Below are positions 25,623 through 34,576 of a DNA stretch of 64,000 bases, piece by piece; within the stretch, counting starts at the first letter, position 1, and each line of letters begins with the position of its first letter. The notes under the pieces are model-generated. The model was not told the DNA's origin. It did not search any database and saw only the letters and a program-made list of their open reading frames with translations. The DNA is from OMIW01 sp044235645. Lineage in GTDB: Bacteria; Bdellovibrionota_C; UBA2361; OMIW01. The DNA lies in assembly GCA_044235645.1 (NCBI GenBank), contig JBIIHQ010000005.1, positions 1 through 64,000 of the forward strand. The letters run 5' to 3'. A program made the position numbers and the translations under genes.

Positions 25623-28256
25623 ATGACGGGGCAGCGTTTTACTGAGAAGGCTCAAGAGGCTCTCCAGCAGAGTCAGAAGGTGGCGTTTGAGCGTAAAAGT
25701 CCTGAGATAGACACCGACCATCTGTTGTACGCCCTCGTCGTGCAGGAAGGGGGATTGGTTGGGCGGCTGCTTGCGAAGGTCGGTGTTGAGCCTTCGGTGG
25801 TCGCTGATGAGACTGATCGTGCATTGCGGAAGAAGCCTGCGGTGAGTGGTGGTGGCGTTGAATTAGGAAAAGCGTATGTCAGTCAGCATACGCAGCGATT
25901 ACTCGCCGCAGCAGAGGAAGAAGCGCGGCGGTTGCACGATGAATATATCTCAGTTGAGCACCTTTTCCTCGCGTTGGTGGAGGAGGGTGAACGGGGTCCT
26001 GGTGGGCGAGTGCTTAAGGGGTTGGGGGTGACCCGTGACAAGGTGCTCGCAGTCCTTTCAGGTATTCGCGGGGGGCAGCGGGTACAGAGCGCAAATCCGG
26101 AAGCGACCTACGAAGCTCTGGAAAAGTATGGGCGCGATCTCGTCAAAGAGGCCCACAAGGGAAAACTTGATCCGGTGATCGGGCGCGATGGTGAGATCCG
26201 TCGGGTGATTCGGATCTTATCGCGAAAGACAAAGAACAATCCCGTACTTATCGGGGAGCCGGGTGTGGGAAAAACGGCTATCGTCGAAGGGCTCGCGCAT
26301 CGGATTGTGCGGGGGGATGTTCCTGAGGGGCTCAAAGACCGAACGATATTCTCCCTCGATATGGGAGCGTTGATAGCAGGGGCAAAGTTCCGGGGGGAGT
26401 TCGAGGAGCGACTCAAGGCGGTGCTCCAGGAGGTTCGACAGTCGGAGGGAAGAATTATTCTCTTTATCGATGAGCTCCACACCATCGTCGGCGCCGGAAA
26501 GGCAGAAGGGGCGATGGACGCGGGGAATATGCTGAAACCGATGCTTGCGCGGGGAGAGCTCCATTGCATCGGTGCGACTACTCTTGATGAATATCGGAAG
26601 CACATTGAGAAGGATGCGGCGCTTGAGCGGCGATTTCAGCCGGTCATGGTGAGCGAACCGAGTGTCGAGGATAGTATATCGATTCTGCGAGGGGTGAAGG
26701 AGCGGTTTGAACTTCATCACGGAGTGCGAATTCTTGATGCTGCTCTTGTTGCCGCGGCCACCCTTTCAGACAGATATATCGGTGATCGGTTTCTGCCTGA
26801 CAAGGCAATCGACCTCGTCGATGAAGCGTGTGCGACGATACGAACTGAGATCGATTCGATGCCGGCAGAGCTCGATGAAGTCACGAGACGGATGATGCAG
26901 CTTGAGATCGAACAGGCAGCGTTGCGGAAGGAGATCGATCGGGCGAGTGGCGAGCGGCTCAAAGGGGTAGAGAAGGAGCTTGCGGATCTGAAGGAGACGT
27001 CGACGCAGATGCGCGCGCAGTGGCAGTCAGAGAAGGGAGCAATCCATAAGGTCCAACAGATCCGGGAGGATATCGAACGGGTTCGGCGGGAGATTGAGCA
27101 TGCGGAGCGCTCCTACAACCTCAATCGACTCGCTGAGCTTCAGCACGGGGTATTACCCGGGCTACTGAAGAATCTCGAAGATGAGCAGAAAGGAGGTGAG
27201 CGAGAGAGTGGTCGATTATTGCGGGAGGAGGTCACAGAAGAAGAGATCGCCGAGATCGTCGCTCGGTGGACTGGCATACCGGTGACCCGGCTGGTACAGG
27301 GTGAGCGGGAGAAGTTACTTAGTCTTGATCGAACTCTGCACGAACGGGTGATTGGACAGGAGGATGCGGTCCAAGTGGTCGCTGATGCAGTCATTCGGGC
27401 CCGCTCCGGGATTAAAGATCCGCGCAAACCAATCGGATCATTTCTCTTCCTCGGACCGACGGGGGTAGGAAAAACTGAGCTGGCCAAGACCCTTGCGGCG
27501 ACCCTCTTTGATTCCGAGGATAGTGTGGTTCGGATCGATATGAGCGAGTACATGGAGAAACACTCGGTTTCTCGCCTTATTGGGGCGCCTCCCGGGTATA
27601 TCGGCTTTGAGGAGGGGGGACAGCTGACGGAAGCGGTCCGTCGACGTCCGTACTCGGTCGTCCTCTTTGATGAAATTGAGAAGGCGCATCCTGAGGTCTT
27701 CCATGTGCTGCTGCAGGTTCTCGATGATGGGAGAATTACCGATTCCCAGGGCCGAACGGTCGACTTTAAGAATACGGTAATTATTCTGACTTCTAACATC
27801 GGGTCGCCGTACCTCCTCGAGGGGGTGGGTAGTGATGGTGAGATATCGGAGGAGGCACAGTCGCTCGTGCAGGCTGAGCTCCGGCGGACGTTTCGCCCGG
27901 AGTTCCTCAACCGGATCGATGAAACGGTGCTCTTTAAACCCCTCACGATCGGTGATATGGCCCAGATCGTTGTGCTTCAGCTCGCAGATGTGGTCAAGCG
28001 GCTTAAGGATCGGAATATCCGACTTGAGGTGTCGGATGAGGCGCGGCGCTTCATAGCGGAAGCAGCGTATGATCCTGCGTACGGCGCCCGGCCTCTTAAG
28101 CGATATCTCCAGCGGGAGCTTGAAACGAGGCTCGGTCGGAAGTTAATCGCGGGTGACATCCTTGATGGTCAGACGGTGTATGTCGGGGTACAGGATGGCC
28201 ACCTCGTTTTTGGGACCGAGCTGCTTTTTGATAATCCGAGCTTTGCGATTCAGTAA
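25623..28256 (+). CDS. clpB: ATP-dependent disaggregase ClpB
   Basis: The 877-residue Hsp100 chaperone rescues aggregated proteins with DnaK. Domains in order: the N-terminal double Clp_N repeat (1-150), AAA1 with GEPGVGKT (about 211-218), the long coiled-coil middle domain typical of ClpB rather than ClpA/C (about 410-535), AAA2 with GPTGVGKT (about 611) and the C-terminal small domain. Length is normal. GGAGG precedes ATG 25623 by six bases. I looked for a CIRCE element or an obvious sigma-32 promoter in the 290-bp upstream gap and saw none. A hairpin follows the stop. Confidence 0.97.
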   Translation: MTGQRFTEKAQEALQQSQKVAFERKSPEIDTDHLLYALVVQEGGLVGRLLAKVGVEPSVVADETDRALRKKPAVSGGGVELGKAYVSQHTQRLLAAAEEEARRLHDEYISVEHLFLALVEEGERGPGGRVLKGLGVTRDKVLAVLSGIRGGQRVQSANPEATYEALEKYGRDLVKEAHKGKLDPVIGRDGEIRRVIRILSRKTKNNPVLIGEPGVGKTAIVEGLAHRIVRGDVPEGLKDRTIFSLDMGALIAGAKFRGEFEERLKAVLQEVRQSEGRIILFIDELHTIVGAGKAEGAMDAGNMLKPMLARGELHCIGATTLDEYRKHIEKDAALERRFQPVMVSEPSVEDSISILRGVKERFELHHGVRILDAALVAAATLSDRYIGDRFLPDKAIDLVDEACATIRTEIDSMPAELDEVTRRMMQLEIEQAALRKEIDRASGERLKGVEKELADLKETSTQMRAQWQSEKGAIHKVQQIREDIERVRREIEHAERSYNLNRLAELQHGVLPGLLKNLEDEQKGGERESGRLLREEVTEEEIAEIVARWTGIPVTRLVQGEREKLLSLDRTLHERVIGQEDAVQVVADAVIRARSGIKDPRKPIGSFLFLGPTGVGKTELAKTLAATLFDSEDSVVRIDMSEYMEKHSVSRLIGAPPGYIGFEEGGQLTEAVRRRPYSVVLFDEIEKAHPEVFHVLLQVLDDGRITDSQGRTVDFKNTVIILTSNIGSPYLLEGVGSDGEISEEAQSLVQAELRRTFRPEFLNRIDETVLFKPLTIGDMAQIVVLQLADVVKRLKDRNIRLEVSDEARRFIAEAAYDPAYGARPLKRYLQRELETRLGRKLIAGDILDGQTVYVGVQDGHLVFGTELLFDNPSFAIQ

Positions 28257-28260
28257 AGGG

Positions 28261-28297
28261 GGGAGAGTTGGAGGTCGTAAGCACCGCCTACTCTCCC
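28261..28297 (+). terminator. Hairpin after clpB, possible terminator without a T-run
   Basis: GGGAGAGT pairs with ACTCTCCC, extended by AGG/CCT beyond a small bulge, starting four bases past the clpB stop. There is no T-run, so it may stabilise the mRNA end or act with Rho. Confidence 0.5.
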
Positions 28298-28393
28298 TGC
28301 CCATCAACACGTTGAGCGCATCTTTCGGGATCCCATCAGAGTTGCCGGATCAATGTGATGGAAAAGTCCGATTCAATGTGTGAGGGGTTGGAC

Positions 28394-28830
28394 ATGGTAC
28401 AGATAAGAGACTGGTCGACCGTTGAATTTTTTCCAGGTCTGTCTCGATCGGGCTTTACCATACGTGTCGACGATCCAGAGCGTTTTCTTTGGCAGACATT
28501 TGTGTTGCCGGTTAGGATAACCTGATAGCGATCCGATTCGATTTTATTTTTTCTCTCTCTGAGTACGAGCGGCTCTCGATCGAGCGAGGGGGCTGTTTTG
28601 AGATTGATGCCACATCGATAAACTACATTTCAGTCGAGGATTTAATCATCCATAGGCTCGTCGCCTCTCGCCCGCGGGACTTTGAAGACATACTGTACGG
28701 CATTCTGAGAAATCCTGACTATGATCGGTTGTATGTCCTCAAATGGCTGGAGGAGTATGACCGCGAGTTATCAACCAATCTCATTGAAATATTCGAACAG
28801 ATTGTTGATAAAAGTCGCAGAGCACGGTGA
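28394..28830 (+). pseudogene. Frameshifted nucleotidyltransferase-like (AbiEii/DUF6036-type) remnant
   Basis: No single frame covers this region, but two overlapping frames make one sensible protein. The first (28394-28525) encodes MVQIRDWSTVEFF and ends in FVLPVRIT then stop. The second (28525-28830) continues IAIRFDFIFSLSEYERLSIE and then NYISVEDLIIHRLVASRPRD. The VEDLIIHxLxxxRPRDxED pattern is typical of the C-terminal part of small nucleotidyltransferase-like proteins of antitoxin/toxin AbiEii-type families. The frame change lies near 28520. The N-terminal catalytic half, which would carry GSxxxxDxD, is not visible. It is probably a dead accessory gene. A sequencing error at the frame change is the alternative. 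Confidence 0.6.
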
Positions 28831-28942
28831 TATGAATAGACACTGCAAACGGTCAATATCCGCCCTCCTGTAGCCGTCCACTACCATCGTTTAAAACTGA
28901 GGGTAACGCCTTTGTTCTCGGCTCGAAACTTCGAAAGCCATG

Positions 28943-29902
28943 TCATAGCATGCAAGAGCCATCACTGGTTGCGACAACGTCTGCAGCGGCGTTTTCGGTC
29001 GGGTAAATAGCGACGATTGATCGCTTTTCGATGATTGCAGAACCAGATAGTTGAAACGGATCGGAGCGGACTGTGCCGATGCCGTGGCGAAAGAGGAGGC
29101 CCGACCATAGACCTTCTTTCAGAACGCCCCAGCCGAGCGTCTGGCGAGCGGTCCCGCGGGGTATTTCGAGTGCGCGGTAGATAGTTCGGTCGGGATCGCT
29201 CACGAGAAGAACAGAGGGCAGGTGATAGCGGGTCCGAATGGAAAGCATCTCCTCGAGCGGGCTCATCGTAACGATAACGATATGGCGATAATGCCCCTCA
29301 AGGAGCTCGTTCTGTTCGCTGAGCGCTTTAAGGCTTTTACGGCAGAAGGTACATCCAAGGTGTCGGAGGAGGAGTATCAGAACAGAGCCGTCGTCTGAGA
29401 GCTCAGCAATAGATCGATGAGTGCCGTCGGGCACCACGGAAAGGACTGCATCGGAAGCGGTGTCGGTGGTCAAATGACGCCGACGTTCGCCCGATTGATT
29501 CTCCGACTTTGCGTGCAGATCAATCGTCCAGATGAGTGCGAGGATACTCGGCACAAAAAACAGACAATCAACGAGTGCCATCGGGACCCCCACAGGAGCG
29601 GGAAGGTCTCCCCAAAGTACCAGCATGATGCTTGCGACGGGGAGCGCAATCTGGCCGCTCGCGATAAGTGCGGTGATCGCCCAATGGCGAAGGGGGTCAC
29701 GCAGCGGAAAGATGAGGCCCAAGCCACTCACGCCTACCATGATTGCGGCGAGTCGCAGAGGCCATATCGCCGTGGTGGGGAGGAGTCCGATCAATGGAAA
29801 TAGATCGGCGGGAAGGAGAAGAAGGCCAAGCGCGAAGATTTCATAGTAGAGCATCACCGAAATGAGGGCGGTGCGGATTTTGGCTTCGGGTGAGTCTTTC
29901 AT
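28943..29902 (-). CDS. Membrane protein fused to an AhpC/TSA-like thioredoxin-fold domain
   Basis: This is a 319-residue protein. The first ~150 residues contain four or five membrane helices in a DoxX-like or unknown arrangement. Residues about 160-310 form a thioredoxin-fold domain of the AhpC-TSA_2/SelL-related type, with the redox motif GCTFCRKSL and the strand VLILLLRHLGC before it. It is likely a membrane-tethered thiol-disulfide or peroxide-reducing enzyme, with the catalytic domain on an unknown side of the membrane. Start ATG 29902. It is divergent from the large hybrid kinase across a 289-bp gap in which I see no other feature. Confidence 0.75.
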   Translation of the reverse strand: MKDSPEAKIRTALISVMLYYEIFALGLLLLPADLFPLIGLLPTTAIWPLRLAAIMVGVSGLGLIFPLRDPLRHWAITALIASGQIALPVASIMLVLWGDLPAPVGVPMALVDCLFFVPSILALIWTIDLHAKSENQSGERRRHLTTDTASDAVLSVVPDGTHRSIAELSDDGSVLILLLRHLGCTFCRKSLKALSEQNELLEGHYRHIVIVTMSPLEEMLSIRTRYHLPSVLLVSDPDRTIYRALEIPRGTARQTLGWGVLKEGLWSGLLFRHGIGTVRSDPFQLSGSAIIEKRSIVAIYPTENAAADVVATSDGSCML

Positions 29903-30191
29903 GGATAGTATTGTTTAAGAACGGTGGGTATAGGGATGATTCTGAGCGCTCTCACGTGAGGCGACAAGTTGGAACCCATTCGGCACGGATGCCCTGGAGG
30001 AAGTGGTAGTTGATTTTGAAGCCCGCGCCGGGAGTAGCGTTGAGCTGGTGGTCTGTATCCAACAGGCAAGGCTCATGTGAGGTATAACCTGCACTGGAAA
30101 TCTTGTTAGTTGAATGACCACCAGAGCCACCCTATGATGACGGTGCCATGATCAGGAGTAAAGATCGCCGCATCGGGGAGGTACAGGAAAA

Positions 30192-33100
30192 ATGGAAGCA
30201 ACCAAGGTAGTTGGTATCGGAGCATCAGCGGGTGGACTCGAGGCGTTACAGGTCATGTTTCAGGGAGTTCCCCTGACTGCAGGAGTCGCCTACGTTGTCG
30301 TTCAACACCTCTCCCCCGATTTTCCTAGTATGATGGATGAGCTGCTTGGCAGGATCACCGAGCTTCCGGTGATGATGGTCGAGCACGGAATGTCGATCAA
30401 GCCGAATGTCGTGTATGTCAACGCACCTGGTAAGGAGGTCGCGATTCAGAATGGCGCATTCGCACTGACCGATCGTGAACGCCCGTCGGTGTTGACGATG
30501 CCGATAGACCATTTTTTCCATTCACTTGCTGAAGCATTTGGTACCCGCACGGTTGCCGTTGTGTTATCAGGAACGGGTTCTGACGGCTCGCGAGGTATTC
30601 GTGCGGTGCACGATGCAGGAGGTTTTTGTATCGTTCAGGACCCCGATACCGCTAAGTTTGATGGTATGCCTCGGGCAGCCATTGCCACCGGTATCATCGA
30701 TGAGATCGTATCACCCTCAGCGATTGGCCCAGTACTTGGGGGATTGATAGGAGAGATCGCTCCTGGGAGCGAGATTGATGTCGAGACAGATGAGGATGAA
30801 TCGGTTCTTCTTTCAATCTATCGGATGCTCTTCGAATCATTCGGGATAGATTTTTCTCAGTACAAGCTTTCAACTGTCGCGCGTCGAATCACCCGTCGAC
30901 TTGCTCTCGTTCAGGCTAAATCCCCCGAAGCGTATCTTGAGTTTCTTCGGTCTGACGAGGAGGAGTTAGGAAAGCTATACAAAGATCTTCTCATCGGCGT
31001 GACCGCCTTTTTTCGAGATAAAGGAGCGTTTGAGGTTCTTGAGTTTTCGGTAATCCCGGGGCTGATCGAGGGACTAGCTCCTGACGCTGAATTACGGGTG
31101 TGGTCCGTCGGTTGCGCGACGGGAGAGGAGCCGTATTCCATCGCCATCTTACTTCGAGAAGCCCTTAATGGGCGTAAGATGACGAATCGAGTGAGAATAT
31201 TTGCGACAGATATTCATCCAACTTCAATCTCATTTGCAATGGCGGGTCTGTACTCAGGGGAGAGTATAGCCCCCTTATCACCGGAGCGTCGCGATCGTTA
31301 TTTTTCTCCTGCAGGGGATTTATATCGGGTGAGCACTGAGATTCGGAGTATGGTGACATTCGTTAATCATAACCTTCTCCGAGATCCGCCTTTTACGAAA
31401 ATTGACCTTGTTGTTTGTCGTAATTTACTGATCTACTTTCAGCCGAGCGCGCAAAGGAGAGCGCTCTCGATATTTCATTTCTCTCTCAAGGCTCAAGGAG
31501 TGCTTTTCCTTGGATCGAGTGAATCAACAGGCGCTCTCAAGGAGGACTTTGAGCCGCTTGATTCTGCATCGAAGATCTTTCGAAAACGACGGGATAGATC
31601 TGTTGTTCCAACGCTCAGTCATATCTCCGACTCAACACAATTACGATTGCGTCAGCCCGACCGAATTCATGCAAATTCGCTTCCGGAACACCGGATGTTG
31701 TCAATCCTCGATTCGGTAATCAGCGAGTATATGCCCTCGGGGTTCTTGATAAATGATGTCCGTGAGCTGCTTTACTGTTTTGGAAAGGGGGGAGATATCC
31801 TTTCGCTGAGGAGTGGAAAGGCCTCGGTCGACATCCTCGAGCTTGTGCCTGCCGAGCTCCGTTCTTTACTGGTGGGTGCACTTCCCCATATCAGGAAGAC
31901 GGGAAATTCAGTCCGGTTTGAACGGGTGATGCTCACTCTTCCGAGCAGTGCGACGCAGGAATTTCACATCACTGTGCGTCCTCTCGTAGTTAAATTTATT
32001 AAGGCTGAATGTGTACTGGTTTTGACCGAACCGATCGTTTCTCCAACTATCGAGGTCACTTCAGTCGAAAGAGAACAGGTCGTCGATGGCAGTGCCTTTG
32101 TGCACGACGATGGCGGACAACATCAGATCGACAATCTGCAGGAGGAGCTCAGATACACTCGTGATACCTTGCAGGCAACGATCGAGGAGCTTGAAACGAC
32201 TAACGAAGAGCTTCAGGCGAGTAATGAGGAGCTTATCGCTTCAAACGAGGAGCTACAAAGCACCAATGAGGAGCTTCATTCGCTCAATGAGGAGCTGTAT
32301 ACCGTCAATACAGAATATCATCAGAAGATAAGTGAGCTCACCGAGCTCAGTAATGACATGGAGAACTTTTTGGGGGCTACTGATATCGCCACGCTCTTTC
32401 TCGACAGCAGTCTGAGCATACGTCGATTTACCCCCGCTATCGGAGAACTCTTGAGTCTCCTTCCTCAGGATATCGGACGGCGGATCGACACATTCGCGAT
32501 GCGCTTTCGGGGCCCGGCTCTTGTGCCGACTCTCGAAACGGTACTTCGGGAGGGAAAGCCCCTGGAGCACGAATATCAGGACATTACCGCCCGAACGTTC
32601 TTGGTTCGGGTATTGCCGTATCTTGTTGGTGATATCGTCGATGGCGTGATTGTGACGATGGTCGATATTTCGACGGTCAAGGAGAAGGAGCGGGCACTTC
32701 GGGTGAGCGAAGCACGATATCGCACTCTTGTTGAGGCTTCGGAGGCGGCGGTCTGGAGTATGGATCGGTCCGGTGCAATTGTTGAGCATCAGCCCCATTG
32801 GGCGGCGTTTGTTGGTCAGGAGTGGACAACTGAAAAGGGCTTTGGGTGGCTCTCAGCGGTTGCTGAGGCTGATCGAACCCGTATTCTTGAGCTACTCTCT
32901 CGCGAATCGTCGGATATCCCCGGAGGAGGGCTCTCGGCGGTTGTGCGGGTCTGGAGCGCACAACATCAGGAGCATCGGGTGTGCTCTTTCCGGTTCGTCC
33001 CTTTCAAGGATGAAGTTTCAGGAGATGAGGGATGGATGGCGACTTTGATGGATGCGCATGAATTACACAGAGCGCAGGCGCTTCTCGGAGAGAGCGATGT

Positions 33101-34565
33101 CGTGCGGAATATCCTCGACGCGTCTCCTACTGTTGTTACCGTCCAGGATCTTCTGGGTCGGTACATTCTTGTCAACCGAAAGTTTCAGGAGCTACTCGGA
33201 CTTTCCGCCGCCCAAATTGAGGGGAAGACGGATTACGAGTTGTTTCCGTTTGATGTTGCCGAAGCGTTTCGGAGCCACCACGTCGAGGTCATTCATTCCG
33301 ATCAAATCCGAGAATTTGAGGAGGTCTTGCCAGTGGGGACTGATGGAGCCAGCCTCGTCCGTACCTTTATCGCGGCTCGATACCCGGTTAAGTCGCCCGA
33401 CAAGGGAATTTACGCGGTTGCAACCATCGCTACCGATATTACGGAGCGAAAACAGGAGGAGCTCGAGGCGCTTGAGGGGATACGACGACGTGATACATTC
33501 ATGGCAACAATAGCCCATGAAATTCGCAATCCTTTGCACGCAATCGTGAGTGCTCTCGCAGTTGTGCAGGGCGATCGAGGGGAGAGTGAAGCCTCAGAAC
33601 GAGCGATTGGGGTGATAACGCGACAAAGTCAACAGATGACTCGTCTTGTCGATGATCTGATGGGAATGTCTCGCGCAAACAACGACAAGATGCGGCTTTA
33701 TCGGAAAACGATTGATATCAGACCGACAGTGGAGTCGGCGATCGATCAGGTCAAGCTCGATATTGAGGCAAAAAAGCAGCAGCTTTTTTGTGAGATGCCC
33801 GAAGAACCGATATGGGTATCAGGTGATGAAGACCGTCTCCGACAGCTTGTTGCCAATGTCATAGATAATGCCAGCAAGTATTCGTCGGATGCAGGTCGGA
33901 TCTGGGTTCGAGTTGAGCAACGTCATGAAAACGTAGCTCTCGTGGTCAGGGATGAAGGGCGCGGGATTGCCCCAGATTGCCTAGGAAAGATCTTCGAGAA
34001 GTACGCGCAGATCGATGGGGATAAGCCGAATCGATCGCAGGGAGTTGGACTGGGTCTCTGGGTCGTGCAAGAGATCGCGCGGCAGCACGGAGGGTCCGTT
34101 ATTGTGCACAGTGAGGGACTCGGGCGAGGTAGTGAGTTCGTCGTCACTATCCCGAGTGTTCAGAGTCAATCGCTCGAGGACGGGGCCAGCATTGATCGGG
34201 TGAAGCCGGTATCGGGCGATCGGATTCTTCTGGTTGAAGATAATCCCGATTCCTCCGAGATGCTGAAGATGGTGTTACAATCACGAGGGTACGAAGTCGA
34301 TGTGGCATGCTCTGGAAAGGAGGCACTTGACCGGGTGCATCACCAGTGTCCAATTGCTGCGATAGTTGATATTGGGCTCCCGGATATGACCGGGATCGAG
34401 GTTGTTCAACAGCTTCGTAATGAGAGTCCGACGAAACTACCCCTCTTAATCGCCGTCAGTGGGTACGGCGAGGACGACGACAAGAGAGCAGCGAGAGAGG
34501 CGGGATTCGATGCATATCTTACGAAGCCAGTGCGAGTGGATGACGTTGTGGCATTGTTGGGGTAA
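30192..34565 (+). CDS. CheB-CheR-PAS hybrid sensor histidine kinase with receiver domain
   Basis: This 1457-residue cytoplasmic signalling protein is complete in every domain. CheB-like methylesterase (1-190; catalytic S12 in GASAGG, H39, D131) lacks its receiver. CheR methyltransferase follows (about 200-470; SAM motif SVGCATGEEPYS, and CRNLLIYF). A long coiled coil has repeated NEELxxxNEEL heptads (about 645-715). Three PAS-like domains follow (about 725-830, 840-955, 968-1090). The kinase core has phospho-acceptor H1109 in IAHEIRNP and the ATPase boxes NVIDNASKYS and GVGLGLW. The C-terminal receiver has phospho-acceptor D1393 and K1445. There is no membrane helix and no receptor gene nearby, so it probably belongs to a non-chemotaxis stress pathway. 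Confidence 0.95.
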   Translation: MEATKVVGIGASAGGLEALQVMFQGVPLTAGVAYVVVQHLSPDFPSMMDELLGRITELPVMMVEHGMSIKPNVVYVNAPGKEVAIQNGAFALTDRERPSVLTMPIDHFFHSLAEAFGTRTVAVVLSGTGSDGSRGIRAVHDAGGFCIVQDPDTAKFDGMPRAAIATGIIDEIVSPSAIGPVLGGLIGEIAPGSEIDVETDEDESVLLSIYRMLFESFGIDFSQYKLSTVARRITRRLALVQAKSPEAYLEFLRSDEEELGKLYKDLLIGVTAFFRDKGAFEVLEFSVIPGLIEGLAPDAELRVWSVGCATGEEPYSIAILLREALNGRKMTNRVRIFATDIHPTSISFAMAGLYSGESIAPLSPERRDRYFSPAGDLYRVSTEIRSMVTFVNHNLLRDPPFTKIDLVVCRNLLIYFQPSAQRRALSIFHFSLKAQGVLFLGSSESTGALKEDFEPLDSASKIFRKRRDRSVVPTLSHISDSTQLRLRQPDRIHANSLPEHRMLSILDSVISEYMPSGFLINDVRELLYCFGKGGDILSLRSGKASVDILELVPAELRSLLVGALPHIRKTGNSVRFERVMLTLPSSATQEFHITVRPLVVKFIKAECVLVLTEPIVSPTIEVTSVEREQVVDGSAFVHDDGGQHQIDNLQEELRYTRDTLQATIEELETTNEELQASNEELIASNEELQSTNEELHSLNEELYTVNTEYHQKISELTELSNDMENFLGATDIATLFLDSSLSIRRFTPAIGELLSLLPQDIGRRIDTFAMRFRGPALVPTLETVLREGKPLEHEYQDITARTFLVRVLPYLVGDIVDGVIVTMVDISTVKEKERALRVSEARYRTLVEASEAAVWSMDRSGAIVEHQPHWAAFVGQEWTTEKGFGWLSAVAEADRTRILELLSRESSDIPGGGLSAVVRVWSAQHQEHRVCSFRFVPFKDEVSGDEGWMATLMDAHELHRAQALLGESDVVRNILDASPTVVTVQDLLGRYILVNRKFQELLGLSAAQIEGKTDYELFPFDVAEAFRSHHVEVIHSDQIREFEEVLPVGTDGASLVRTFIAARYPVKSPDKGIYAVATIATDITERKQEELEALEGIRRRDTFMATIAHEIRNPLHAIVSALAVVQGDRGESEASERAIGVITRQSQQMTRLVDDLMGMSRANNDKMRLYRKTIDIRPTVESAIDQVKLDIEAKKQQLFCEMPEEPIWVSGDEDRLRQLVANVIDNASKYSSDAGRIWVRVEQRHENVALVVRDEGRGIAPDCLGKIFEKYAQIDGDKPNRSQGVGLGLWVVQEIARQHGGSVIVHSEGLGRGSEFVVTIPSVQSQSLEDGASIDRVKPVSGDRILLVEDNPDSSEMLKMVLQSRGYEVDVACSGKEALDRVHHQCPIAAIVDIGLPDMTGIEVVQQLRNESPTKLPLLIAVSGYGEDDDKRAAREAGFDAYLTKPVRVDDVVALLG

Positions 34566-34576
34566 GGTTTGCTGTC

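Noticed and set aside
26108..27946. Long minus-strand open frames inside clpB
   Set aside because: They are antisense to a fully conserved ClpB and consist of Arg/Ser-rich low-information sequence; shadows of the real gene.
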